NCBI GenBank assembly: GCA_035476635.1
Contig: DATILI010000314.1
Location: 1-12,607 of the forward strand
Source: DATILI01 sp035476635
Lineage (GTDB): Bacteria; Pseudomonadota; Gammaproteobacteria; Burkholderiales; Burkholderiaceae_C
Direction of reading: 5' to 3'
DNA: 12,607 bases
Part shown: piece by piece, positions 5,505 to 12,284 of the stretch
Layout: each line of letters begins with the position of its first letter
Position numbering within the stretch: the first letter of the stretch is position 1
Made by a program: the position numbers and the translations under genes
Notes under the pieces: generated by a model
Told to the model about the DNA's origin: nothing
The model's database searches: none
Seen by the model: the letters and a program-made list of their open reading frames with translations, nothing else

Positions 5505-6842
5505 TCAAGCAGGCACGGGCAGCACGATGCGGGCCTCAAAACCCGCGTGGCCGCCAGGCAGGGGCGAGACCAGCACGAGCTGCCCGCGGTGCTTTTGCAC
5601 GATGCTGCCCACGATCGACAGGCCCAGGCCGTAGCCGGCCTGGTCGTTGGCATGCCGCACGTGGCGCTGCTGCAAGGTGGCCAGCCTTGCGGCGTCGACA
5701 CCCGGCCCGTGGTCGCGTACGACCAGGGTCGATGGCGCCAGCACTTCGATCTCCACGCGCGCGCCAGCCGCGTAACGCAGCGCGTTTTCCACCAGGTTGC
5801 GCAAGGCGATGGCCAGCGCGTCGACATCACCGAGCACTGGCTGCACTTCGGTTTCCGGCACGCTGAGGTCCAGCTGCTGCTGCACGGCGGCGCTTTGCCA
5901 GAACTCCTCGGCCACGGCCGCCGCCAGTTGCACCAGGTCCACGCGCGACTGCCCCAGCGCCGCGGCCGATTCGGCGCGCGAGAGCTGCAGCAGTTTTTCC
6001 GTGCGGTGGCTCAGCACGCCGAGCGCATCGAGCGCGGCCTGCACATCCTGGCGCGCCAGCCCCTCATCCAGCGCGGTCTGCAGGCGCAAGCGCACGGCCG
6101 CCAGCGGCGTGCGCAGCTCGTGCGCCGCGTTGGCGGCCAGGGCGCGCTCCACATCGAGCGCATGCGACAGGCGCTCCAGCAGGCGGTTGACATCGTCGCC
6201 CACCGATTGCAATTCCTGTGGCATCCGGCTCAGTGCGATCGGGCGCAGATCGCTGCCGTTGCGCTGGCCGATCTCGGCCTTCAGCTGGTGCAGCACGCGC
6301 AGCTCGCGCCGGGCGATGCCGCGCAGCAGCAGCGCCAACAGCGGAAGCACGGCAAGCATGGGCAGGAGCAGGCCTATGAGCGTGCTGTTGAGCGCATCGC
6401 GGCGCTCTTGCAGCGGGTCGGCCAATTGCAGATAGAGCGGGCGACCCGGGTGCTGCGCGGTGTAGACGCGCCAGGGGCCGCTGTTCCTGAAACCGGTGTG
6501 CAGGGGAACAGCGAAAGCCTGAGGCGGTGCCGCGGCGGTGCGCACCAGGACCCGGCCTTCTGTGGAGCGCAACTGGTAGACCAGAGGCTCTTCGTTCTCG
6601 ATGATGGGCTGCGTTGCCACGACCGGGGCGGGCGAAGCCGGGGCTGCGCGGTCCAGCTCGTACACGGCCGTGTCCAGCAGGCGATGCGCGCTTTCGGCCA
6701 GTTCCTTGTCGAAGTTCTCGTCGATCTCGTGGCCCACGTACCAGCCGACACCGATCAGGCAAGCCAGCCAGATGCCGCCGACGGACACAATGAGTGTCTG
6801 GGCCAGCCGGGCTGCCAGGCTGCGGTTCGGGCGTGTGCTCAA
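5505..6842 (-). CDS. Sensor histidine kinase, QseC/PmrB-like
   Basis: This 445-residue inner-membrane kinase is the partner of the response regulator just upstream, whose stop it overlaps by 4 nt (ATGA). Layout: TM1 at about 15-36, a periplasmic domain at about 37-152, TM2 at about 154-174, a HAMP-like linker, a dimerisation helix with phospho-acceptor H241 (NAAHELRTPLAAVR), then the ATPase domain with N-box NLVENALRYA (349-358, N353), G1 DHGPG (377-381) and G2 GYGLGLSIV (403-411). All catalytic elements are present. The periplasmic part carries acidic E-x-x-E patterns (E39/E42, E47/E50, E82/E85). Such motifs bind Fe(III) in Salmonella PmrB, but the first two are also common in the whole family. 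With eptA divergent next door, sensing of envelope stress, metals or cationic peptides is a fair inference. Confidence 0.92.
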   Translation of the reverse strand: MSTRPNRSLAARLAQTLIVSVGGIWLACLIGVGWYVGHEIDENFDKELAESAHRLLDTAVYELDRAAPASPAPVVATQPIIENEEPLVYQLRSTEGRVLVRTAAAPPQAFAVPLHTGFRNSGPWRVYTAQHPGRPLYLQLADPLQERRDALNSTLIGLLLPMLAVLPLLALLLRGIARRELRVLHQLKAEIGQRNGSDLRPIALSRMPQELQSVGDDVNRLLERLSHALDVERALAANAAHELRTPLAAVRLRLQTALDEGLARQDVQAALDALGVLSHRTEKLLQLSRAESAAALGQSRVDLVQLAAAVAEEFWQSAAVQQQLDLSVPETEVQPVLGDVDALAIALRNLVENALRYAAGARVEIEVLAPSTLVVRDHGPGVDAARLATLQQRHVRHANDQAGYGLGLSIVGSIVQKHRGQLVLVSPLPGGHAGFEARIVLPVPA

Positions 6843-7510
6843 ACCTTGTCCTTGGGCGAAGCCAGGCGGTAGCCCAGGCCGCGCAAGGTCTGGATGTGCT
6901 CGCGCCCGAGCTTGCGGCGCAGGCGGCTGATGAACACCTCCAGCGTATTGCTGTCGGTCTCGTCGTCAAAGCCGTACAGCGCGTCTTGCAGGATGTCGCG
7001 CGTGTGGATGCGTTCGGGCCTGGTCGCCATGACGCGCAGCAGCGCCCATTCCTTTTGCGTGAGCACCACGGGCGCGCCGTCCTTGCGTACCAGGTCGCGC
7101 GCGAGGTCGATCTCCAACGTGCCCAGCTGGATCACCGGCGCCTGGTGGCCGCTGCGCCGGCGCTCGATGGCGCGCAGGCGCGCCAGCAACTCGCCGGGGT
7201 CGTAGGGCTTGGTCAGGTAGTCGTCGGCACCGGCGTCCAGGCCGCGGATGCGGTCACTGACCTGGTCGCGTGCCGTCAGCACGACCACCAGCGGTTTCTC
7301 GGGCAAGGCGCGCAGCGCGGGCAGCAGGGCCAGGCCGTCGCCATCGCCCAGATGCAGGTCCAGCAGCACGGCCGCGTATTGCGCGCTGTGCAGCGTTGCG
7401 CGGGCCTCGGCCAGGCTCGATACGGCATCGACGGTGAATGCCTTGGCGCGCAGGTAGCCGCATACGGCTTGCGCCAAAGGAATGTCGTCTTCAACGAGGA
7501 GGATGCGCAC
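6839..7510 (-). CDS. OmpR/PhoB-family response regulator, PmrA/QseB-like
   Basis: The 223-residue product has an N-terminal receiver (1-118) and a C-terminal winged-helix DNA-binding domain (about 127-218). Receiver landmarks are E7-D8-D9 (acidic pocket), D51 (phosphorylation, LLDLHLGDGDG), T79 and K101 (TKPYDPGEL). The effector domain has LTQKEWALL (150-158), the recognition region SNTLEVFISRLRRKLG (187-202), and the GLGYRL wing (211-216). The start is a GTG at 7510, giving MRILLVEDD, the standard beginning. The frame runs on to an ATG at 7687, but that would add 59 residues unlike the family and overlap eptA. No strong ribosome site is visible. It is likely to control both its own operon and the divergent eptA from the shared gap. 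Confidence 0.93.
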   Translation of the reverse strand: MRILLVEDDIPLAQAVCGYLRAKAFTVDAVSSLAEARATLHSAQYAAVLLDLHLGDGDGLALLPALRALPEKPLVVVLTARDQVSDRIRGLDAGADDYLTKPYDPGELLARLRAIERRRSGHQAPVIQLGTLEIDLARDLVRKDGAPVVLTQKEWALLRVMATRPERIHTRDILQDALYGFDDETDSNTLEVFISRLRRKLGREHIQTLRGLGYRLASPKDKV

Positions 7511-7625
7511 TGGGGCCTGAAAAATCGAAGGAGGCGGGGACGTTGCTGGCAGTGTAGTGCGCCGCCCGGATGAAGCTGAACGATTCCTGAGTGCGGCGTT
7601 CAGGCTGATTTCAGGGCCGCTTCCT
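7511..7625. promoter_or_regulatory. Shared control region of the two-component system and eptA
   Basis: In this gap TTCAGG occurs twice in direct orientation, at 7599-7604 and 7610-7615, 11 bp apart start to start. That is about one helical turn, the usual arrangement of an OmpR-family dimer site. A reverse half-site, CCTGA, lies at 7586-7590. TATGGT at 7625-7630 is a possible eptA -10, which would put the repeats around the -35 region, as in PmrA-type activated promoters. If so, transcription would begin near 7637 and the eptA start codon would be one of the later ATGs. Confidence 0.45.
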
Positions 7626-9383
7626 ATGGTCGGGTGCATGCTCATGCCTCCCTCGATGACACCGCCTGCTTCCTTGCCGATCGGCACCTCGGGCGCATCA
7701 GGCGTACCCCGCCTGGCGCGCCATTGGCTTCAAGACTTGCGCCACCACTGGGCTGCCAGCCGCTCACCGCAATTCGTTGCGGTTGTGCTCAGCGCCTGGC
7801 TGGCCACGGTCGGCAACCTGGCGCTGTGGCACAGGCTGGGGCAGCTCTACGAACTGTCGGACCCGCACGGCGCGCTGCGTTTGCAGCTTGGCGGCCTGGT
7901 GCTCCTGGCCACCTTGGCCTTGCTCTTGCTCCTGGCCTGGCCGCGTTTCATGAAGCCGGTCTGGGGCCTGGTGCTGGTGGTCGCGGCCTGTGCCCAGCAT
8001 TTCATGCTGGAGTACGGCATCTTCATCGATGCCGGCATGGTGCTCAATGCGACGCATACCAACGCCAGTGAAGCGCGCGACCTGCTGGGCTGGCACTTGC
8101 TGGCCAATGTGCTGCTGATCGCCGGGCTGCCGCTTGCATGGCTGGTGCCGGTGCCGATCCAATCCCGCGGGGTTTGGCGCAACATCGGGCGCTCGGGCGC
8201 GTTGCTGGCCTTCAGCGTCGCCGCGCTGCTGGGCGGCATCGCGGCAAGCTACCGTGACCTCGCGCCGCTCACGCGCAACCACAAGGAGCTGCGCTACCTG
8301 ATCAATCCGCTGAGCACGGTGGTCGCTGCCGGCACCGCTGTGCTCAAGCCCCTGCTCAAGAAGAGCCGCGCGTTCCTGCCGATCAGCGCCGGTGCCCTGC
8401 TGGGCGCCAGCTACGCCCAGCAGGCCAGGCCGCCGCTATTCGTGCTGGTGGTGGGCGAGACTGCGCGCGCCGATCATTTCGCACTCAACGGGTATCCGCG
8501 CAACACGACACCGGAGCTGGCGGCGCGCGGCGTGTTGAGCTGGCACAAGGTGCACTCCTGCGGCACCAATACGCTGGCCTCCGTGCCCTGCATGTTCTCG
8601 CACCTGGGAAAGGAAAAGTTTGAGCAACGCAGCGCCGACCATGAAAATCTGCTGGACGTGCTGCAGGCCGCCGGCCTGGCGGTGCTGTGGGTCGACAACC
8701 AGGCGGGCTGCAAGGGCGTATGCGACCGCGTGGCCAGCGCATCCACCAGTGACGCGCAGCGCACGACCGAAGGGCAGGCCCTGTGCCGGGACGACGAATG
8801 CCAGGACGAGATGATGCTCAAGGGCCTGGACGAGCGCCTGACGCGCCTGCCCGAGCAGCAGCGCCGCAACGGCGTGGTGCTGGTCATGCACCAGATGGGC
8901 AGCCACGGCCCGGCCTACTACCGGCGCTCCACGCCTGAGACCAAGCGCTTCCAGCCCGAATGCACCAGCCATGCGCTGGCCGACTGCACGCAGGACGCGC
9001 TCGTCAATGCCTACGACAACTCGATTGCCTACACCGACCACTTTCTCGCCAAAACCATCGACTGGCTGCAGCGGCACAAGAGCCGCCACGATGTCGGCAT
9101 GCTGTACTTGAGCGACCACGGTGAATCGCTGGGCGAGTACGGCCTGTTCCTGCATGGCGTTCCCTATGCCGTGGCGCCCGAGGTGCAAAAGCACGTGCCC
9201 ATGGTGGTGTGGCCAGGTAGCTTGCTGGCGCGGCGCGATGTCGATGCGCAGTGCCTGAAAGGCGGGCTGGACAGCGCGCTGACGCACGACAACCTTTATC
9301 ACACCGTACTCGGTGCGCTGGATGTGCGCACGCCGACTTACCAGCGCGGCCTGGATGCGTTTGCAGGCTGCCGGCCCGGCTGA
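7626..9383 (+). CDS. eptA: Lipid A phosphoethanolamine transferase, EptA/MCR family
   Basis: The product (585 residues from the ATG at 7626) transfers phosphoethanolamine from phosphatidylethanolamine to lipid A at the periplasmic face of the inner membrane, lowering negative surface charge. The first half has about five membrane helices (roughly 50-70, 90-108, 112-132, 158-178, 192-212). The second half is the sulphatase-like catalytic domain. Aligning with MCR-1, the zinc and catalytic residues are all present: E278 (GETARADHF), nucleophile T316 (SCGTNTLASVPCMFS), H427 (HQMGSHGPAY), D497 and H498 (SDHGES), and H510. Several periplasmic cysteines fit conserved disulphides. The start is uncertain: ATGs at 7626, 7638, 7644 and 7656 all precede the first helix and none has a strong ribosome site. 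Base composition looks like its neighbours, so it is probably an intrinsic gene. It is divergent from a PmrAB-like system. Confidence 0.93.
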   Translation: MVGCMLMPPSMTPPASLPIGTSGASGVPRLARHWLQDLRHHWAASRSPQFVAVVLSAWLATVGNLALWHRLGQLYELSDPHGALRLQLGGLVLLATLALLLLLAWPRFMKPVWGLVLVVAACAQHFMLEYGIFIDAGMVLNATHTNASEARDLLGWHLLANVLLIAGLPLAWLVPVPIQSRGVWRNIGRSGALLAFSVAALLGGIAASYRDLAPLTRNHKELRYLINPLSTVVAAGTAVLKPLLKKSRAFLPISAGALLGASYAQQARPPLFVLVVGETARADHFALNGYPRNTTPELAARGVLSWHKVHSCGTNTLASVPCMFSHLGKEKFEQRSADHENLLDVLQAAGLAVLWVDNQAGCKGVCDRVASASTSDAQRTTEGQALCRDDECQDEMMLKGLDERLTRLPEQQRRNGVVLVMHQMGSHGPAYYRRSTPETKRFQPECTSHALADCTQDALVNAYDNSIAYTDHFLAKTIDWLQRHKSRHDVGMLYLSDHGESLGEYGLFLHGVPYAVAPEVQKHVPMVVWPGSLLARRDVDAQCLKGGLDSALTHDNLYHTVLGALDVRTPTYQRGLDAFAGCRPG

Positions 9384-9388
9384 TGCCT

Positions 9389-9970
9389 TCAGGCCGAGGG
9401 CTTGGGCTTTGGCACCCGGCCCATCAAATAGAACTCGGGGTTGGGCATCATGTTGCTGAAGGACGCGATGCGGTTGGACAAGCCGAAGAAGGCGGTGATG
9501 GCCGCGATGTCCCAGGCATCCTCATCGGAAAAGCCGTGCGCGTGCAATGCCACGAAATCGGCATCCTCGATTTCGTCTGAATGCAGGCAGACCTTCATCG
9601 CGAAGTCGAGCATGGCGCGCTGGCGCGGCGTGATGTCGGCCTTGCGGTAGTTCACCGCGACCTGGTCGGCCACCAGAGGTTTCTTTTCGTAGATGCGCAG
9701 GATTGCGCCGTGCGCCACCACGCAGTACAGGCAGTTGTTGGCGGCGCTGGTCGCGGTCACGATCATCTCGCGGTCGCCCTTGGTGAGCGAGCTGTCCTCC
9801 TTGAGCATGAGCGCATCGTGGTACGCAAAAAAAGCGCGCCACTCGGCGGGCCGACGCGCCAGCGCGAGGAAGACGTTGGGCACGAAGCCGGATTTTTCCT
9901 GCACTTCGAGCACCCGCGCCTTGATGTCTTCGGGCAGATCCTTGAGTTCGGGGGAGGGGTAGCGGTTCAT
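9389..9970 (-). CDS. Peroxidase-related enzyme, AhpD-like carboxymuconolactone decarboxylase family
   Basis: The 193-residue product belongs to the AhpD-like alkylhydroperoxidase / carboxymuconolactone decarboxylase group. The redox motif CxxCxxxH is at C80, C83 and H87 (NNCLYCVVAHGA), preceded by the usual REMIVTATSAAN (67-78, with E68). Length and the C-terminal NRIASFSNMMPNPEFY segment match the uncharacterised peroxidase-related subgroup. The likely role is thiol-dependent peroxide detoxification, but electron donor and substrate are not evident. The ATG at 9970 has GAGGAA about 7 nt upstream; the open frame extends to 10186 but would overlap the toxin gene. It lies 29 bp downstream of the toxin stop on the same strand, so read-through from the toxin-antitoxin promoter is possible. 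It converges with eptA, with only 5 bp between stops. Confidence 0.87.
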   Translation of the reverse strand: MNRYPSPELKDLPEDIKARVLEVQEKSGFVPNVFLALARRPAEWRAFFAYHDALMLKEDSSLTKGDREMIVTATSAANNCLYCVVAHGAILRIYEKKPLVADQVAVNYRKADITPRQRAMLDFAMKVCLHSDEIEDADFVALHAHGFSDEDAWDIAAITAFFGLSNRIASFSNMMPNPEFYLMGRVPKPKPSA

Positions 9971-9999
9971 GTTGGTTCCTCGGAGAAAAAGGGCCGGGC

Positions 10000-10461
10000 C
10001 TAAGGGGCGACCAGTGGTAGTTTGGGGAAGTAGCTCGCGTAGCGTACGGCATCGCGGGTCAGCAGTTGCATACCCGTGACCAGCGCATGCGCGCCAATGT
10101 AGAAATCCGGCATGGGCGACGTCTTGCTTCCGCGCTTTGCGCGATACGCCTTGAACGCCTGGCCGGCCAGAAATGCGGCATCCCATGGCAATGCTTCGCG
10201 CTTCAAGGGCAGCATCGCGAGCGCAGCTTCAAGATCCGAGGCGCGTTCGAAGCGCGGGCTGATCTCGGCCAGGATCAGCGGGTTGATCACCAGCGGCGCC
10301 AGGCTGCCCAATCGGTCAAGCTGCTCAAGCGACCAGTCGGCCCATTGCGGGTCGTCGGCCAGCACATCGATCAGCACGCAGCTATCAACCAGCGTGGCCG
10401 GCGCTGAGAGATAGCGGGCATCAGGCTCTCGCGCACGCAAGGCGGATGAAGATTTGCGCAT
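10000..10461 (-). CDS. vapC: PIN-domain toxin, VapC-like
   Basis: The 153-residue product has the four acidic residues of the PIN ribonuclease site: D26 (TLVDSCVLIDV), E66 (ILAEIS), D119 (PMPDFYIGAHA) and D137 (LLTRDAVRY). VapC toxins cleave specific RNAs such as tRNA anticodon loops when released from their antitoxin; the target here cannot be read from the sequence. About 20 residues precede the PIN start, slightly more than usual, and a later start cannot be excluded. It begins 6 nt after the stop of an AbrB-type antitoxin gene on the same strand, the classic antitoxin-first order. All catalytic residues are intact, so there is no sign of decay. The VapC name reflects the domain, not proven specificity. 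Confidence 0.88.
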   Translation of the reverse strand: MRKSSSALRAREPDARYLSAPATLVDSCVLIDVLADDPQWADWSLEQLDRLGSLAPLVINPLILAEISPRFERASDLEAALAMLPLKREALPWDAAFLAGQAFKAYRAKRGSKTSPMPDFYIGAHALVTGMQLLTRDAVRYASYFPKLPLVAP

Positions 10462-10467
10462 GCGACG

Positions 10468-10707
10468 TCAGCCGCGCAGGAAGCGAATGAATTCGTCGGT
10501 ACCCATGCCTTTGAAGGCCTTGGCGTTGGCGCTGCCGCGTACCCGTGCAAATGCGGCGCGTACGGCCGACACCGGCTGTGCGACCGGTCGCAGGACCACG
10601 TCGCCATTGGCGCGCACTTCGAATTCAACTTCGCTATGGGGATGCAACCCGGCTTTCTCGCGCACGGCTTGCGGGATGGTGACCTGGCCTTTGCTGGTGA
10701 TCTTCAT
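10468..10707 (-). CDS. vapB: AbrB/MazE-type antitoxin, VapB-like
   Basis: The 79-residue product starts MKITSKGQVTIPQAVREKAG, a textbook SpoVT/AbrB swapped-hairpin DNA-binding domain (1 to about 43). The C-terminal tail (about 44-79, ending MGTDEFIRFLRG) is the part expected to block the toxin active site. The ATG at 10707 has AAGG 8 nt upstream and was preferred over an upstream extension to 10833, which lacks homology-like content. It is followed by the PIN toxin gene after 6 nt. Autoregulation is likely because a perfect palindrome lies 17-31 bp upstream of the ATG. Confidence 0.9.
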   Translation of the reverse strand: MKITSKGQVTIPQAVREKAGLHPHSEVEFEVRANGDVVLRPVAQPVSAVRAAFARVRGSANAKAFKGMGTDEFIRFLRG

Positions 10708-10723
10708 GGTAATACCTTGTAGA

Positions 10724-10760
10724 AGTAAGAATCTTACTGGGATGCGGCCTATTCCTGCAA
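10724..10760 (-). promoter_or_regulatory. vapBC promoter with perfect 15-bp operator palindrome
   Basis: AGTAAGAATCTTACT (10724-10738) is a perfect palindrome with one central base. On the minus strand it contains TAAGAT (10736-10731), a four-of-six match to a -10 hexamer; TTGCAG (10760-10755) lies 18 bp upstream as a weak -35. Binding of the antitoxin or toxin-antitoxin complex there would cover the -10, as in conditional autoregulation of vapBC operons. The palindrome is direct observation; the promoter assignment is inference. Confidence 0.6.
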
Positions 10761-10911
10761 GGCTGAACCAGGCACATTGGGTTCCCACGCGAACCGCGGC
10801 ACATGAATGCGCCGCGGCCCAAGCCAGTGCCACCGCAGAACCGGCTTTGCCGGGCTGCTGGTGGCGCCCCCTTGAGGGGGAGGCGGCGCAGCCGCTTCGG
10901 GGGGGAGCTAT
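10761..10911 (-). repeat. Hairpin-rich intergenic element with repeat copy B, downstream of the PAS-LuxR gene
   Basis: No gene is visible between the toxin-antitoxin promoter and the PAS-LuxR stop. The stretch has stacked inverted repeats: CCGCGGC (10794-10800) with GCCGCGG (10811-10817), CCGGC-TTT-GCCGG (10841-10853), CCCCCTTGAGGGGG (10867-10880) and GCGGC-GCA-GCCGC (10883-10895). The last part (10887-10910) matches 308-331 at 21 of 24 positions. Similar GC-rich elements next to gene ends are, from memory, frequent in Variovorax and Acidovorax genomes. It may serve as a transcription end for the PAS-LuxR gene, but there is no T-tract. Confidence 0.55.
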
Positions 10912-11454
10912 TTACCCCGCCATCAGCTTGTGCACCAGGTCGGCCGTAGTGCTGGCCTTGTACTTTCGCATCAGCCGGGCGCGGTAGATCTCCACCGTGC
11001 GGTGGCTGATCCCGAGCGCCTTGCCGATCTCCTTGGAGGTCATGCCGTCCATCAGGTGGGCCGCCACTTCGCGTTCGCGCGCGGTCAATTCGGCTTTCAC
11101 CGGGCGGCGTGAACTCAGGTCTTCGAAGGTCCAGATGCCGGCCTCGTGCGGCGCGTCGCGGTTGAAGGCGCGGCCGGTTACGTGGCACCAGAAGGTCTCG
11201 CCATCGGCGCGCTTCATGATGCGGTCGTCGGCGTAGTGGCCCTTGGCATTCATGATGGGCGTGATGCGCGCACCGGTGCGTTCGTATTCGGCGGCACTGG
11301 GGTAGAGCACCTGAAACGACTGGCCCACCAGCAACTCGCGCGAGGCGCCGAACATCAAGCAGAGTTGACGGTTGCAGTCCACAATGGCGCGGTTGCGCGA
11401 GATCACCAGGCCGACCGGGGCCAGGTCAAAGGCGAGGCGGTAATCCACATCCAT
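10912..11454 (-). CDS. PAS domain-containing LuxR-family transcriptional regulator
   Basis: The 180-residue product combines an N-terminal PAS sensor (about 5-112; LAPVGLVISR, VDCNRQLCLMFG, GQSFQVLYPS) with a C-terminal GerE/LuxR helix-turn-helix (about 121-178; LTAREREVAAHLMDGMTSKE, then ISHRTVEIYRARLMRKY as the recognition region). There is no receiver domain, so it is a one-component regulator sensing a small molecule, redox state or cofactor through PAS. It is divergent from a 3-oxoacid CoA-transferase operon across a 120-bp gap with an inverted repeat, so I infer control of that operon. The ATG at 11454 lacks a clear ribosome site; a GTG at 11448 is an alternative. The ligand is unknown. 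Confidence 0.88.
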   Translation of the reverse strand: MDVDYRLAFDLAPVGLVISRNRAIVDCNRQLCLMFGASRELLVGQSFQVLYPSAAEYERTGARITPIMNAKGHYADDRIMKRADGETFWCHVTGRAFNRDAPHEAGIWTFEDLSSRRPVKAELTAREREVAAHLMDGMTSKEIGKALGISHRTVEIYRARLMRKYKASTTADLVHKLMAG

Positions 11455-11516
11455 GGCATTTGCAGGTGATGGTCGGGGCCTGAGTCAGGGTGGGACCTTA
11501 GGGTTAGGCTCTACGA

Positions 11517-11544
11517 GATACTACGTATCCAGCTAGGTAGTATC
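11517..11544. promoter_or_regulatory. 8-bp inverted repeat between the PAS-LuxR gene and scoA, probable regulator binding site
   Basis: GATACTAC (11517-11524) and GTAGTATC (11537-11544) are exact reverse complements separated by 12 nt, so their centres are 20 bp apart, two helical turns on the same DNA face. The site ends 30 bp before the scoA GTG. AT-rich half-sites stand out from the surrounding sequence. LuxR-type dimers commonly bind dyads of about 20 bp, so the divergent PAS-LuxR protein is the obvious candidate. No convincing sigma70 -35/-10 pair is seen, which fits an activator-dependent promoter. Confidence 0.55.
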
Positions 11545-11574
11545 GTACGAGACCGGTTCTTTCAGGAGACATTT

Positions 11575-12282
11575 GTGAACAAGCTCTTTCCAAGCGCTGC
11601 CGAGGCGCTCCAGGGAGTCGTCCAGGATGGCCAGCTCATGGCTGTCGGCGGCTTCGGCCTTTGCGGGATTCCCGAGGCCCTGATCGACGCCCTGCGCGAC
11701 AGCGGCGCCAAGAATCTGACCGTGATTTCCAACAATGCGGGTGTCGATGGCTTTGGCCTGGGCAAGCTGCTCGAAACGCGCCAGATCAAGAAGATGATCT
11801 CCAGCTACGTGGGCGAGAACAAGGAGTTCGAGCGCCAGTACCTGGCGGGCGAGCTGGAGCTTGAATTCACGCCCCAGGGCACGCTGGCCGAGAAGCTGCG
11901 TGCCGGCGGTGCAGGCATTCCGGCCTTCTTCACCAAGACTGGCGTCGGCACCATCGTGGCCGACGGCAAGGAACTGCGTGAATTCGATGGCGAGACCTAC
12001 GTGATGGAGCGCTCGCTGGTGCCCGCGGTGTCGCTGGTCAAGGCGCACCGCGCCGACAAATCAGGCAACCTGCAGTTCCGCCTGACCGCGCGCAACTTCA
12101 ACCCGGCGGCGGCGATGGCCGGCAAGGTCTGCATCGTGGAGGTCGAGGAAATCGTCGAAACCGGCGCCATGGAACCCGACCAGATCCATCTGCCGGGCAT
12201 CTACGTGCACCGCATCGTCCTCAATGCTTCGCCCGAGAAACGCATCGAGAAACGCACCATTTCAGAGAAAGCAGGAGCCTGA
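11575..12282 (+). CDS. scoA: Succinyl-CoA:3-ketoacid CoA-transferase subunit A
   Basis: The 235-residue product is the alpha subunit of a family I CoA-transferase, which moves CoA from succinyl-CoA to a 3-oxo acid such as acetoacetate. Landmarks are the glycine-rich GGFGLCGIPE (25-34), ISNNAGVDGFGLG (51-63), SSYVGENKEFERQYLAGELE (76-95) and the FTPQGTLAEKLRAGGAGIPAFFT run (98-120). Length matches ScoA (about 232-236). The start is a GTG at 11575 with AGGAG 6 nt upstream. The gene ends 2 bp before the ATG of subunit B. 3-Oxoadipate CoA-transferase (PcaI) is a close relative; the ENKEFERQYL pattern fits ScoA better, but the substrate is inferred. Confidence 0.92.
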   Translation: MNKLFPSAAEALQGVVQDGQLMAVGGFGLCGIPEALIDALRDSGAKNLTVISNNAGVDGFGLGKLLETRQIKKMISSYVGENKEFERQYLAGELELEFTPQGTLAEKLRAGGAGIPAFFTKTGVGTIVADGKELREFDGETYVMERSLVPAVSLVKAHRADKSGNLQFRLTARNFNPAAAMAGKVCIVEVEEIVETGAMEPDQIHLPGIYVHRIVLNASPEKRIEKRTISEKAGA

Positions 12283-12284
12283 CC

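Noticed and set aside
5547..6872. Plus-strand open frame of 441 codons opposite the histidine kinase
   Set aside because: It is Q/R/A-rich, without domain-like segments; the kinase frame has every catalytic box.
7511..7687. N-terminal extension of the response regulator frame
   Set aside because: It would add 59 residues unlike any receiver and overlap the eptA start; the GTG at 7510 gives the normal MRILLVEDD.
8436..9302. Minus-strand open frame of 288 codons opposite eptA
   Set aside because: It overlaps the conserved catalytic domain of the transferase and resembles no family.
7557..9383. Recently acquired mcr gene
   Set aside because: There is no insertion sequence or pap2-like neighbour, base usage is like the flanks, and it sits beside its own two-component system, so a chromosomal intrinsic eptA is more likely.
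9384..9394. GCCT-TC-AGGC at the convergent eptA/peroxidase ends as a bidirectional terminator
   Set aside because: A 4-bp stem with a 2-nt loop and no T-tract is too weak to call.
10634..11188. Minus-strand open frame of 184 codons across the hairpin-rich spacer and part of the PAS-LuxR gene
   Set aside because: It is another reading frame of the LuxR helix-turn-helix and of repeat DNA; no ribosome site or domain supports it.
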